NCBI RefSeq assembly: GCF_963678635.1
Contig: NC_087069.1
Location: forward strand, 14,422,660 to 14,482,659
Length of the DNA: 60,000 nt
Direction: 5' to 3'
Source of the DNA: Symsagittifera roscoffensis
Lineage: Eukaryota; Xenacoelomorpha; Acoela; Convolutidae
Shown one piece after another: positions 33,467 to 44,400 of this stretch (within the stretch, counting starts at the first letter, position 1; the number at the start of each line of letters is the position of its first letter). The notes beneath the pieces were generated by a model. It had not been told where the DNA came from. It saw only the letters and a program-made list of their open reading frames with translations, and did not search any database. The position numbers were made by a program, and so were the translations under genes.

Positions 33467-33640
33467 TCCATAGCAACTAAATATACCCAACTTGTACCTT
33501 ATCAGGAGACTGAAGAACTTACTCTCGACGGAGAAAATTTTGAAAGGAAACTCGTTTACGATGGCGCAGATTCAATGATTGGAATGCCGGCCGAAGTTGC
33601 TGCCCGCTTGGAACGCATTCAAGAAAAGGAAGGATTTTTT
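33467..33640 (+). CDS. Exon candidate of the secreted protein gene
   Basis: The acceptor GATACTCGCAG ends at 33,466. The frame reads SIATKYTQLVPYQETEELTL, then DGENFERKLVYDGADSM, IGMPAEVAARLERIQEKEG. These residues are strongly protein-like and less AT-rich than the flanks. Start phase 0 fits the donor at 31,688. The frame continues into GFFCFVFIACF and a TAA at 33,665-33,667, and no good donor is seen before that, so the right edge is uncertain. It could also be the last exon of one transcript form. Function unknown. Confidence 0.45.
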
Positions 33641-34507
33641 TGTTTTGTTTTCATCGCTTGTTTCTAAAAGTAAAACTACAGGGCGACAGGCTCTAAGTTA
33701 ACTCTTCTCCCGGGTTATTCAATGATTTCTTTTTCATAGTTTTTAAATGTTATCATATGTAAAGAAAACTTTTTTGACATTTTTTTTTCAGATTTTATTT
33801 TGAATTCCAAAAAACTTTATTTTAAACGTGTAAAAGGTGGTAGAGAAGGAAGGAAAGAAACAGCCCTTTTGCTACCTGGTTCACAAAAACTCTGCGCCCT
33901 CGATTGTTGTGAGAAATTGATTGAATTTAAAATCCAGAAATGTTTTAAGTCCGACAAACAAACCTTTGATTTGTACATTAAAAGAAAAATTTTCCTTTTC
34001 AGAAGAAAAAATGAAAAAAAAAAAAAAAAATAAATAAATAAATAAATAAAATAAAAAATTTTTGATTTCAAAAAAATAGATAAACAGCGGGCGTAGCCAA
34101 TCTGACTTCACTAAAAAGCACCTTCCGTTTTCGGCCCCTCTGTTTTTTTACAATGAAGACAATATAAATTAGTTTGGGTAAACAAACCAAAGACCCTAAC
34201 TTCGTGAACAAAAACTTCGGAAAAGAGTATTTTCCCCTAAATGACAGTTTCATTCAAAAGGAGTTGTTTGAAATTAGCTCTGTTATTCAAATTGTCAGAA
34301 TAACTCAACAAAATGCAACCACACAAATTAAAAATAGCTAATCTTATTAGCAAAAGAAAAACTGAATCCTTTTTATTTCTCTGATCAGTAGAAAAATTGT
34401 TGGCGGATTATCATGAAAAGTTTAAGAATGAAACTTGATCCGTTAGTCGTGGTTTTATCATGCGCGAAGGAAGAAAACAAAACCATTGCAAAACCATTAC
34501 AAAACAG

Positions 34508-34798
34508 CTGGATTCAAATAAACTGGAAGGATCATTCTGTTTGTGGAAAAACAAGGGCAGTTGCCCCAAAGGGTTTCAGGAAGAAACTAACGGAGCATCA
34601 ACCGGAAAAAGACGGCAGCTAACGCATTCAGTGAGCAATACAATTAGTTCTGCGACAAATTTTGATGGGAAAAATTCGAGTTTTGAGCTGAGACCAAGAC
34701 AGACCGGGTTGAGTATGCGTCGTCTGGGAGATTCGAATTATAAATACTATTCAAATAAAAACATGCATAGTATGGAAATTCAAGTGTGTTGCCGATAA
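34508..34798 (+). CDS. Last-exon candidate with an ApeC-like Cys module
   Basis: The frame is open from an ATG at 34,460; a phase-0 AG at 34,506-34,507 may mark an exon start. It reads LDSNKLEGSFCLWKNKGSC then PKGFQEE, a variable middle, and ends MEIQVCCR before the stop. The spacing of GSFC....GSCP.GF near the start and a terminal CCR is reminiscent of the ApeC (apextrin C-terminal) domain, an extracellular domain of invertebrate proteins. The length (about 95 residues) is shorter than the usual domain and the central WDDE-like region is not evident, so the assignment is tentative. An extracellular Cys module fits the signal peptide at 19,362. A second, shorter frame overlaps (34,413-34,622) and is not preferred. 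Confidence 0.4.
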   Translation: MDSNKLEGSFCLWKNKGSCPKGFQEETNGASTGKRRQLTHSVSNTISSATNFDGKNSSFELRPRQTGLSMRRLGDSNYKYYSNKNMHSMEIQVCCR

Positions 34799-36474
34799 AA
34801 ACAATCTCACGAGAAGTTATGATCACAATAGATGCTCAGCTTTCACTAAAAAAAAGAAAAAGCAATATTAAAAAAAAAATTGAAACTTAGGTGTAGTTTT
34901 TGTGGATTGATTACTTTTCGGTTTGTCTAATGGTAATTGGTTGAGGGTTTAAAAAACCTATTTAATTTAAGGAATAATGAGTAGCTGGAGTTTTTTCAAC
35001 TGTTTTTTGAGCTAATTTCAGCATTAGAAATTACAAAGAGCATTGAATTGCGACGAATATGTATCAGAATTTCGTGTTTTTTTTAGGTTATACTGAATAA
35101 TAAAAATTGAAATTGATAAAAATTGGATCTCAAAAATGTATTGATGTTACTAAAAAACAAGATTTTGTTATAGGATTTCCGAAACGAAGCAGTTTTGCAT
35201 AAGTTAGCCTCAAAATAGCCTTTTTCTCTTCTTTTCTTTCCATAAACTTGTAAAAAAAGATAAATTTATTTGTAATTGTAGTTTGGTTCGCATTTTTTGA
35301 CTGTAATACCAAACTTATCCATTGCAAAATTTTAAAGTCCAACTTTTCTTAAGAAAAATTGATGAGTATTTTGAAACTAGGCCCCTAAGTTTCAAAAAAA
35401 AAGTCGCGGCAGTTTTTAATAAGCTAGTTGATCTATTCTAAAAATTTTAATCGATACTGTCTAAAAGTTAGACAAGTTATCGACTGAAATTGTGGGTAAA
35501 AATTGTCGGGTTTTAAATTAACAACAACCGGGACATGAATTGAAGACTTTGAAATAATGATTTTCAACAAAAATCCAAGAAAATGTAAAAGATTTAAAAA
35601 AATTTGAGCCAAAAAAATATAGCCTACGGCGCGGTTTTTTTTTCTTTGCTTGAATTGGTAGTCTCTCGTCTTCAATGAGAGGCCGAACACAATCCCATTT
35701 ACTAAAAATTCAACTATTTTTTTGTATCAAATTTTGTAAGCGTCTCAATATAAACTGCTTAAATCAGGTCGAATAAGAAGTGGTAATTTTTTTAAGCAAA
35801 ATTGGTATCCAAAAATGAGACCTATAATTTTTCCCGCAAAAAGCAATTGGAATTTCATATTTTTTCAACCTGCACCTAACACGCAAATAATGAACCATTT
35901 GAGCTGATTTTTATCATCAAAGTGTTTACTCATCAAAAGAAAATGCTTGTTCTAGAAAATGCGGAGAAATGTTTCAACATTTGTTCATCTGTTGTTTTGA
36001 CTAAAATTGTGTGAACAAGTTTTCATAGTCGCTGACAAACCCGGAACATTTGGCCCAATGTCTGAAGTTTAGTCACGCTACCCAAAAAGAGTTGCGGAAG
36101 TGTCAGAAAAATAATGGCAGAATAGTCTAAACATGAGTCAAGGTTTAGAGTCTAAACGTGAGTCGCGATGGTCTGGATATATCGTCAATAGTCTGAACAT
36201 AGTTTTAGAAACCCGAGAATTCGAGAGTCTAAATTTGGTACTTAAATGACTACTAGTAATTGAGGACGTGCAGTAAAGGATGGGTATAATTTAAAAACCT
36301 AAAAAAAACATTACGCATTATCAAGAGTGAGTTTTTTCGAGAAGCAAACATGTGCAAATTTGCCTAATTTTGTTACAGGAACAGTTAAATGATTATTATA
36401 AATTGATTTGCTTAAAATTTTTATACGGTTCATAAGGTGTAGTAAAGGAGAAATTATGAAACAATTTCCAAAGT
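34799..36474. other. No gene recognised; a short degenerate repeat patch
   Basis: AT-rich sequence. At about 36,090-36,240 there are diverged repeats of GAGTC....GGTCTGGA/GAGTCTAAA, related to the tandem repeat at 740-1,570. Minus-strand frames here have background composition. Confidence 0.4.
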
Positions 36475-37230
36475 CGCATCCGGTCACGGTTAAAAAAATT
36501 CGGTCAGGCATGTCATGGGTTAAATTTTCTCAGGCCGCGGTGGTTGCGGTTATATTTTCTTTGGTCGTGGGTCAAGCGGATAGTTAACTTTGGCTAAAAT
36601 TTTGTCATATTTTAACGCGTGTTGCGCAGTTGTTTAGCAGTACTCGTTGATTGGCAATCATAGACTGTTTTGCTTAAATTATTTAAATTGCTTAAAAATA
36701 TAAAAAAAAACTAATCGTAACAATAGCAAAAGTTGTACTGATTGTGGTTGGTGTTTATACGGTCGCAGCAGTCGCGGTTATTTTTTCTTTGATCGTGTCG
36801 GTTGCGGATATTTGTTTTAGGTTCGTATAATATTGGCAAAAACTTTGCCATAGTTGAACGTGTGTTGCGCAATCATATAGGAGCAGTACCCGTTAATTGG
36901 CCATCATAGAATGTTTTGCTTTAATTGTATAAATTAATTTAAAAAGATAGAATAAAAACTAATCGCAACAGTGGCAAAATTCGAAAAAATTGCGATTAAA
37001 TTTAAAACAGTTGCGCCAGTCGCAGCTATTTGTTTTCCAGTCGCGGCAGTGGCGGTTAATTTTTTTTTGGTTGAGCCGTTTGCGGAAGTTTTTTCGTCGC
37101 GCCAGTTGAGTTTAACAGTTTCTTTTAAATTGCGGCAGCCGCGGTTAACTTTTCTTTGGCCGCGGACAAATCTATTTAGTCAGCAAAACCTGGAAATATT
37201 CAGTCAGCTATTTCTGAAAAAGGAAATTCG
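36475..37230. repeat. Tandem repeat of ~248 bp, rich in GTCGCGGTTATTTTTTCTTTG
   Basis: CTAATCGTAACA at 36,711 and CTAATCGCAACA at 36,959 mark the ends of two neighbouring units, each containing GTTGCGCA, AGCAGTAC.CGTT, CATAGA.TGTTTTGCTT and a GTCGCGGTTAT...TTTCTTTG block. A third, partial and more diverged set of GTCGCGGCAGTGGCGGTTA sub-repeats continues to about 37,230. Confidence 0.7.
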
Positions 37231-38295
37231 TTGACGACGGTTTGAGAATTAATCGAAATGGTCGAGACAGTCTTTGTAAACTAAAGTACAATGTGATAGT
37301 AAAAACCTAAATACAACAATCTGCAATCGTTTTGTTTTTTGATTAATTTGTTTTGAACTGAGTCTCGACCGAAAAAATATCCGCAACCGGTGCGACTAAA
37401 AAAAATAAACTCGACTACCAAAGAGAAACTATAGATCAATTCAAATTGGTTGAAAGGTTCCCTCGATAGTTGAAAAATAATTAATCCAAATAAATCTTGA
37501 AACTAAAACTGTTTGCTGACATTTTGGTGGTTAAAAAAACTTAAAATATGGCTCATTAAACAACTCTAATGAAGAAATGGAATAATAAAAACATTAGAAA
37601 TTTGATTGATTTGAAAAATTATAATCAATTATTAGATCATAAAATCAATTTTTTCACAGTTTTTAATAATAAACTCATTATATAACCGATTATTAACGCT
37701 TAAAAATGAATGCGGGTCCAAAAACAAACGTATTTACTAAAATATAGATGTCATTTTTGATTCTAGTTTCTTAAGCGTCTCATTTAAACAACGAGAATGA
37801 AAGTGCTCAGAACTAACCGTTGAACTGCTCAGAACAGAAACTGCTCAGACCAGAGTAAATAATAATCATTTTCCGCAACATACCCAGTTGGGTCGCAATG
37901 GTCGCAAAATAAGCCCCCGGCATCGACCCGGGAAGGGCAATAACTGTAGATGCCCAGGTTGACAAAAAACTGCTTATCAGACAACTCCCAACTATGAAAG
38001 AAATGCTTATGAAACAATTCCATTCAGTGAAAAATTTGTATGTATGGAAATAACATGACAAGCTTTTTTTTTCATACAATGGAGTTTTATGGAAAGAATT
38101 TTTTCCATACTATAAAACTGCATAAATTTTGCCATGTAGTTTTTGAGTTTCACTCTATATTTGTGTTTCGCCCTGAACCCAAAAACCAAACAAAATTTTC
38201 TCAAATGAGAAAACCAACAGGTTCAGCAGCATTGAAATTGCAGATAAAACTGAGTTTTGCTAGATGCCGAGTCAGATAAAAGTTGAGTTTCACTC
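37231..38295. other. No gene recognised
   Basis: AT-rich sequence. Around 37,800-38,260 minus-strand frames overlap in two phases without domain support. The phrase ATCGACCCGGGAAGGG at 37,922 recalls the CTCGACCCGGG copies near 7,090 and 7,318. Confidence 0.35.
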
Positions 38296-38840
38296 AAAAC
38301 AACGAAACTTGCTTTTATGTTTGAATATAAAGTTTTGCAAAAAAAAAATTTGCATGCAAAAATTGACATTTTTGTGTTTATAACGTAAATTTTGAATGCG
38401 AATTTATTTTTGCAAAAATTTATTTTTGAGCACAAAAGCAAGTTTGCAACCAAAAAAAGAATAAAAAAATTTTTATATCAGGTTAGGGTTTTTGCTTATA
38501 AAAAAATGCATATCATTCAATTTTCATATTTGAAATTTACATGATAAGCAGTTTTTTACCAAAATTAAAATCATGTTATTGAGAGTCAGAATGCATTCTT
38601 TCGAAAAGAACTTTTTTTAAACCCATGTAAATTCATCCAGAAACATTGTAATAAATTTGAAGATTTGTTTTTTTTTCTGTAGAAAATGCTTATCATAATA
38701 TTTTCTTATGTGAAAATATTATGATAAGCATTTTACTGAATCAAATTAAAATCATGTTTTTATTGAGCAGAAAGATTCAAAGGATGGAAATTGAACAGAA
38801 TCATTTCTCTAAAAACGTTTAAAAAAGTTTTTAAATTTTA
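38296..38840. repeat. Foldback-type repeat, copy 1
   Basis: CTTGCTTTTATGTTTGAATA then TTTTGCAAAAA and TTTGCATGCAAAAATTGACA is followed by an inverted counterpart (GCAAAAATTTATTTTTGAGC, ACAAAAGCAAGTTTGCAACC). From 38,369 to 38,840 the sequence is directly repeated at 39,780-40,260 with moderate divergence (for example TCATGTTATTGAGAGTCAGA in both). Confidence 0.7.
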
Positions 38841-39510
38841 TATGAAAATTGCATGAATAGCATTTTTTCCATAGTCGCAATATATGAAGTTTTTCCGATT
38901 CTCCAGGTTTTGTCTGTTCCGTTCAAAAATGACGTTGCTGCACAAAGCACAGAGCACAGTGAAACTTAGCTACCCGGGTTGACAGAAATGCTTATCATAT
39001 CTTTTCATATTATGAAAAAAATGCTTGTCTTACTATTTCATAGACCAAATAAAGTACTATGAGAATGTCATGACAAACATTTTTTCCATACTATGAAATT
39101 GTATGATAAGCTTTTTTTCCTTAAATGAAAATACAAAAAAAATTGTTTTGAAGTTTTGCGTTTCACCCGAAACACTAACCCTGGACTTTTTGTCATAAAA
39201 AAACCCAGACTGTAACTTGCAGTTACCACAAAAATAAACTGCATTTGATGATTTTTTACACTTACATTAAATTTTATATTTTCACATAGAATCATTTACC
39301 AAAAATGTAACTTTTTGTACAAGGCTAGATAATTTTTTGGTTTAAAAATTATGGAAGTTGAGAAAAAAAGCCTTGTCTTTTTAAAAACTTCTTTTTATCT
39401 TAGCCATTGAAATAAAAAAAATGTAATGGTGTTTCCAAAACAAAAATAAACGGGTTTTACTTTGTGATTTTTGGGTTTTTTGGGTGAAAAACTCATCCTG
39501 GACTACGTTT
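38841..39510. other. Repeat-derived sequence with GATAAGCATTTTTTCC motifs, no gene
   Basis: The short phrase AAGCATTTTTTCCATA and its variants occur repeatedly (38,858, 39,017, 39,080, 39,110) with matching TATGAAAA counterparts. GCTACCCGGGTTGACAG at 38,971 relates to the phrase at 168. This looks like diverged members of the same dispersed family as the neighbours. Confidence 0.45.
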
Positions 39511-39805
39511 TAAACACAAAAAGTCAAAATTTGCATGCAATTATTTTTTTCGCAAAAATTTATATTTGAGCACAAAGGCAAGTTTGCAAACAAAAATTGG
39601 TTTAAAAAATTTTTACCTCAAATTTGTGTTTTTGCTTATGAAAAAATGCAAATCATTTAATTTTCATTTCAGAAGCAAAAACACAAACTTGAGGAAAAAA
39701 ATTGTTAAAACCTTTTTTGGTTGCAAACTTGCTTTTGTGCTCAAATATAAATTTTTGCAAAAAAAATTGCATGCAAAATTTGACATTTTTGTGTTTATAA
39801 CGTAA
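39511..39805. repeat. Foldback element with ~130-bp inverted arms
   Basis: The left arm, 39,513-39,642 (AACACAAAAAGTCAAAATTT, GCATGCAA, TATATTTGAGCACAAAGGCA, AATTTGTGTTTTTGCTTATG), is mirrored by 39,665-39,800 in inverted orientation. About 25 bases separate the arms. The pair could form a long hairpin; similar half-arms flank it on both sides. Confidence 0.75.
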
Positions 39806-40260
39806 ATTTTGAATGCAATTTTTTTTTGCAAAAATTTATATTTGAGCAAAAAAGCAAGTTTGCAACCAAAAAAAAAGAATTAAAAAATTTTTACAGCAAA
39901 TTTGGGTTTTTGCTTATGAAAAGATGGATATCATACAATTTTCATTTTGAAATTTATATAATAAGCAGTTTTTTACCAAAATTAAAATCATGTTATTGAG
40001 AGTCAGAAAGCATTCTTTCAAAAAAAATTTTTTTAAAACCCATGTAAATTCATATAGAAACCTTGTAATAAATTTGAAGATTTGTTTTTTTTTTCTGTAG
40101 AAAATGCTTGTCATAAAATTTTCTTATGTGAAAATATCATGAGAAGCATTTTACTAAATAAAATAAAAATCATGTTTTTATTGAGCAGAAAGATTCAAAG
40201 AATGGAAATAGAACAGAAGTATTTCTCTAAAAACCTTTAATAAAATTTACAAGTTTTGCA
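39780..40260. repeat. Foldback-type repeat, copy 2 (direct repeat of 38,369-38,840)
   Basis: GACATTTTTGTGTTTATAAC, AAGCAAGTTTGCAACC, AATAAGCAGTTTTTTACCAA and TTATTGAGCAGAAAGATTCA follow in the same order as in copy 1. The family therefore extends well past the hairpin arms. Confidence 0.7.
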
Positions 40261-40662
40261 GGAAAATGTTATGATAAGCATTTTTTCCATGGTTATCATA
40301 ATTAAATTGTATGACGAGCATTTTTCTTTAACGGACGCCAGCCCTGAAAGTTGGCTTAAACACAAGTTTTGTCGAAAAATTTTCAAAAATTCAACTTTGA
40401 TTGTTTGACTAAATAAAATAAAAATCATGTTTTTATTGAGCAGAAAGATTCAAAGAATGGAAATAGAACAGAAGTATTTCTCTAAAAACCTTTAATAAAA
40501 TTTACAAGTTTTGCAGGAAAATGTTATGATAAGCATTTTTTCCATGGTCGTCATAATTAAATTGTATGACGAGCATTTTTCTTTAACGGACGCCAGCCCT
40601 GAAAGTTGGCTTAAACACAAGTTTTGTCGAAAAATTTTCAAAAATTCAACTTTGATTGTTTG
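40153..40662. repeat. Recent 255-bp tandem duplication
   Basis: Unit 1 is 40,153-40,407 and unit 2 is 40,408-40,662. By eye they differ only in GGTTATCAT versus GGTCGTCAT. Such near-identity marks a recent event or an assembly artefact. Unit ends fall at ..TTGATTGTTTG and ACTAAATAAAAT. Confidence 0.9.
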
Positions 40663-40679
40663 GATTGGAAATAGGTTTC

Positions 40680-41037
40680 TTAGTATGCCTTCAGGGTAGT
40701 GCCTTGTATCATCGTCGCCAAATAACCTTCCATTTTATTTTTGTCTTCCAGAGCCATTGATTGTCCTCTGGCCAAAATTCTGTACTTCAACATCTCCATG
40801 TATCCACTGGCGAGTTCATCTATTGATAAAGTTTCCGACACTGTCAGTCGGTTATATTCCAATGGGACTAGCTGTCCTACGTAGCTTTCCGTGGTTCATG
40901 GGAGACGGTTTAAAGTCTTTCATGGTACTCTCTCCACATTGGCTGAGTATCTTCATTTCTAATGTTGCTCTAGTCAGAGTGCGGTCACTCCTCTTGGTTT
41001 TGTAACCAGTTTGTTTTATCCCTACCATGAGGGACAT
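40680..41037 (-). pseudogene. Frameshifted coding remnant, probably of a mobile element
   Basis: On the minus strand two frames join near 40,855-40,870. The first runs from 41,037 (MSLMVGIKQTGYKTKRSD, then TRATLEMKILSQCGESTM, KDFKPSPMNHGKL). The second continues with SYVGQLVPLEYNRLTVSETL, then SIDELASGYMEMLKYRILA and ends ..GTTLKAY at a TAA by 40,680. Base composition is far less AT-rich than the flanks. The segment plus the (ATGT)n tract interrupts sequence that is continuous at about 45,165-45,190, so both arrived or expanded at the same place. The family is not recognised. Confidence 0.5.
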
Positions 41038-41044
41038 AATTGTT

Positions 41045-41264
41045 TATATATCATTGTATGTATGTGTATATGTATGTTTGTATGTATATATGTGTCTATG
41101 GATATATGTTTTCATGTATAAATATATAAATGTATGTATGTATTTATGTATGTATGTATGTATGTATGTATGTATGTATGTATGTATGTATGTATGTATG
41201 TATGTATGTATGTATGTATGTATGTATGTATGTATTATGTTTGTCTGTATGTAAGTATGTATAG

Positions 41265-41296
<32 letters not shown>

Positions 41297-41383
41297 TTGT
41301 ATGTATGTATGTATGTATGTATGTATGTATTTACGTATGTATGCATGTATGTATGTATGTATGTATGTATGTATGTATGTATG

Positions 41384-41417
<34 letters not shown>

Positions 41418-41560
41418 TGTATGTATGTATGTATGTATGTATGTATATATGTGTGTATGTATGTATGTATGTATGTATGTATGTATGTATGTATGTATGT
41501 ATGTATGTATGTATGTAGAAATGTATGTATGTATGTATGTATGTATGAACGTATGTATCC
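41045..41560. repeat. (ATGT)n microsatellite, ~510 bp
   Basis: Almost pure ATGT repeats with scattered interruptions (TATTATGTTTGTCTGTATG at 41,232, ATATAT steps, TTACG at 41,331). All open frames here on both strands are repeat artefacts. The tract is long enough for its assembled length to be unreliable. Confidence 0.95.
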
Positions 41561-41569
41561 CATCACAAA

Positions 41570-42632
41570 TTTTCAAATAAGAATAGAAAAATTAAGAAAA
41601 AATTTTCAAAGTCATTCGAGATGATTGAAAATTATCTAGCTTTGGTCGAGTAAATTCTTGCATTAGTTTTGTTCAAGAAGTTTGGAGCATGCTTGAGTAT
41701 ATCCCAGTTGGTTGAAAGATAATTTGTTGGGGACAATTGAAATCGAGCTCTTTTTTCTTCGGAAAAACTTTTTAAAATATTTCGGTTTTGACATGGATGG
41801 TCCGTTTCGCTTCCTGGTCGATTTTAAAATAAGATTATTGAAATGTGCTCAAACTGAGTCGAGTTTTACAAAAAATATCTGGTTTGGGTAAATTAAGCTT
41901 GAGCTTAATTTTCCTTAGACGAGATTTTGAAAAAAGTCGTTTGTTAGAAATGATTGAAACATATCTTGCTCGGGCGGCTAATTTCGAGCACTTTTTCCTT
42001 GGTTGATAATCGTACCTTCTCGATATTGGTTGAACTGATTTTAAAATATCTTACCTGAACGTTTGATTGCGCTCAATTTTTTTTTATGGATAGAAAAAAA
42101 ACCTTTTCAATTTTGGTATAAAGTAGCTTGTTTTTGTCAATTCATTTTAGCCATATTCTCTTTGTTCGTGACAATCGAGATACACCCAAACTTGACAGAG
42201 ATAATTGAAACTTATCATTTTGATGTCGCCCATATTCAAGTAATTTTAGTCGGTCAAAAGATTTTTTAAAAATTCGAGCAACACCAAAAACCTTTTCAAG
42301 CTGACCAAATATGGTTGAAACTCGAGAACGATTAAATTTTTGTAAAGAAACTTGAAAGAATTTTGAGTTCTGTTGAGTTAACTGAAGCAATCATGCTTGG
42401 ATTGTTTGAGCTAGCGCAAACATAATTCGGTTGATAAAATCGAATAAAACTGAAATCATTAACGACGGTGACATTAAAACTTGCTCGCGTCGAAAAACTT
42501 CGGGTTCTGTTTCTTCGGTCGTGATATTCAAAACTTCAATTTCGACAAAAATTAGTGACGTTTAACTGCTGGATAGTTTAGCTTTGAGATGATTTTACTC
42601 GACCGAGACACTCGGAACAAGCCCAATAGGAA
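41570..42632. repeat. Degenerate satellite of ~100-bp units, left block
   Basis: Units carry variants of GGTCGAGT..ATTGAAA followed by TATCTTGCTCGGG and a T-rich spacer with GAGC and CTTGGTCGAGA. The block from 41,570 is a diverged duplicate of 45,190-46,629; the right-hand copy holds about 400 bp (near 45,435-45,835) that this one lacks. Confidence 0.7.
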
Positions 42633-42822
42633 TGTAGTGGAGACTATGTAATACGTACTTATTTTATTTTATATTGTAATGATTTACTAGTGTGAAGGTC
42701 ATTGCTATAGTTAGCGTAACCATCACATACCGCCATTAGCGACCGTGTTTAGATGAAATCAAGTTGATTCTCTCACGTTTTATTCTACGTGACGTTAGCT
42801 TGTAACAACGAGGTTACTTCCA
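42633..42822 (+). repeat. 5' LTR of copy A
   Basis: It starts TGTAGTGGAGAC and ends GAGGTTACTTCCA, a TG...CA boundary. It is homologous over its length to 46,630-46,813 and 49,825-50,020 (shared TTGCTATAGTTAGCGTAAC and GTAACAACGAGGTTA). The primer site begins two bases later. Confidence 0.8.
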
Positions 42823-42931
42823 TTTGGCGCAGTCGCAAACGGAATCCCAGCTACCGCGGCTTAGATGTATTTTGGCAAAATCTATCGAATGAACCCGCAG
42901 TACCTTGGAAAGATTGGACTCAACGGTTCCA

Positions 42932-43660
42932 ATGGCGGCAAAAGCAAAAGAAGAGATAGACATAAAGGATTCATTGGCAGAAGAAACTCTCGCAGAAAGA
43001 ATATGCCCGACGCTGGAAGCACCAGCAGGAACTGAAGATAACGCGACTTGAAATAAAAACTAAGGCCGGCCTAATGCAGCTATTACAGCGTGGAGAAACG
43101 AAAGAAACCGTCAGACAGAAAAAGAGAAATGTCTATTCATGGAAAGTACCCGGATTGATGCTGACAAGAGGCTGAAAACAAAATTTTTCCTATCACTAGA
43201 GAAGCACAGCAAAAGATATTTCTATCAGGAACAACCAAAACAGCAGATTATGGACATCTAATTCATCGACCTGTGGAAACTGGTGTTGGATACACTCTGG
43301 AGATAACCAAATGTTACAAACCGGCGATTCATAACATTTGGCAAGAAACAAAGAAACAAAAGGAATGGTACATTTTTTTGGGGCGTTGAGTGAGCTGACC
43401 CAGAAGTGTGACGTTGGTGATAAGAAAGAATCCATAGTTCGAGACGTGTTCATATTTAAAAGAGAAACGAGGATATTTCCAAGCAGTTGCGTAGGGAAAC
43501 ACTCACACAGGTGGACGCTTCACACTTTCAGTGGTGAGGGAGATAGGTGAGTTCTTATACAAACAAGTTAGCCGAGTGCTAATTAAATCATCCAGGAGCA
43601 GGTTCAACCAAGACTGGTAAAACTCGACAAATATTCATCAAACTGGTTAGAAGAAAAGAG
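42932..43660 (+). pseudogene. gag of Gypsy-like copy A, decayed
   Basis: From an ATG at 42,932 the frame reads MAAKAKEEIDIKDSLAEETL and breaks within about 40 codons; further segments continue in shifting frames. The best piece, at 43,340-43,470, contains HFFGALSELTQKCDVGDKK then ESIVRDVFIF, the typical Gag capsid signature of Gypsy-type elements (a Cys, a Gly, then IRD.F-like). Several stops and frame changes show it is dead. Copy B retains the same region. Confidence 0.65.
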
Positions 43661-43666
43661 AACCAC

Positions 43667-44400
43667 TAGGCTCGCCGCCTTGATGGAGGTTACTAGTTTT
43701 AGCAGTATAACACTTGTTATAACAAGTGTAAGTTTGCTTGTATTGCTGATTTTATTGTGTAAACTCGACGCATGCTTATCTCGTTGCGGTTGAGCTGTGA
43801 TTTGATCTGAGCTGGAAACAGATCACTTCTGCACGGAAAATACGAGAAAAGTAGGCTAAATAGTCTATTAAAAAACTGTAAGAGCTTCCGTTGTGTACGG
43901 ACAGGGTTTGGTGATCCTTGGTTATCTAGAACTGAATAGTACAAAAAATAATGCGAATCTTGTTTTTTTTATGCAAAAAGATACTACGTGGACTGCTATA
44001 AGTGAAAATTTCTGCACGCAAGATTAGTTTTTGTGAAAGGTCTTTTTTGTTCATAAATATTTTTTCGAAATGTCTTTTTCCCATAGAAAGTTTGCTTGGA
44101 ATTGTATGATAAACTTTTTTTCAATGGAGGTCAACCAGGGTAGCTATTGCGTTGAAAGAAGAATAAAGAAGAGACTGTACTGTGATTAACAGAGATCAGA
44201 TAGGTATCAAGGGCGGATTGATTACAGCAGAACTAGACCAGCAGAACGTGGCAATTAGCCTGTCCCAACATTTGACACAAACTGCTAAACACCTTGATCA
44301 AAATATCGGAGTCATATCAAATTGTTTGGAGAACACGAAAATTTAATGTGTCTCAATAGAACATGAAAACTTTTAAAAGTAACAATGCTCAAAAAATACT
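43667..44400. other. Unassigned insert with a 20-bp palindrome and a 59-codon open segment
   Basis: This stretch separates copy A from the next satellite block and has no partner in copy B. A perfect palindrome ACACTTGTTATAACAAGTGT lies at 43,710-43,729 and could mark the edge of another LTR or a transposon end. At 44,167-44,346 a frame without ATG reads IKGGLITAELDQQNVAISLS then QHLTQTAKHLDQNIG, which looks like a decayed coding segment. No family recognised. Confidence 0.35.

Larger units (their letters stand above)
42633..43666 (+). mobile_element. Ty3/Gypsy-like LTR element, copy A, truncated 5' part
   Basis: A 190-bp LTR (42,633-42,822, TGTAGTGGAGAC...ACTTCCA) is followed after two bases by TGGCGCAGTCG, complementary to the 3' end of tRNA-Ser as in several arthropod Gypsy-type elements. 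A decayed gag follows. Similarity to copy B stops at about 43,666 inside gag, so the rest of the element is missing. Since the shared segment also includes about 1 kb of upstream satellite, the copy arose by segmental duplication, not separate insertion. Confidence 0.75.

Noticed and set aside
41027-41624. Long frames of repeated MYVC or HTYI residues
   Set aside because: They are translations of the (ATGT)n microsatellite in both directions.
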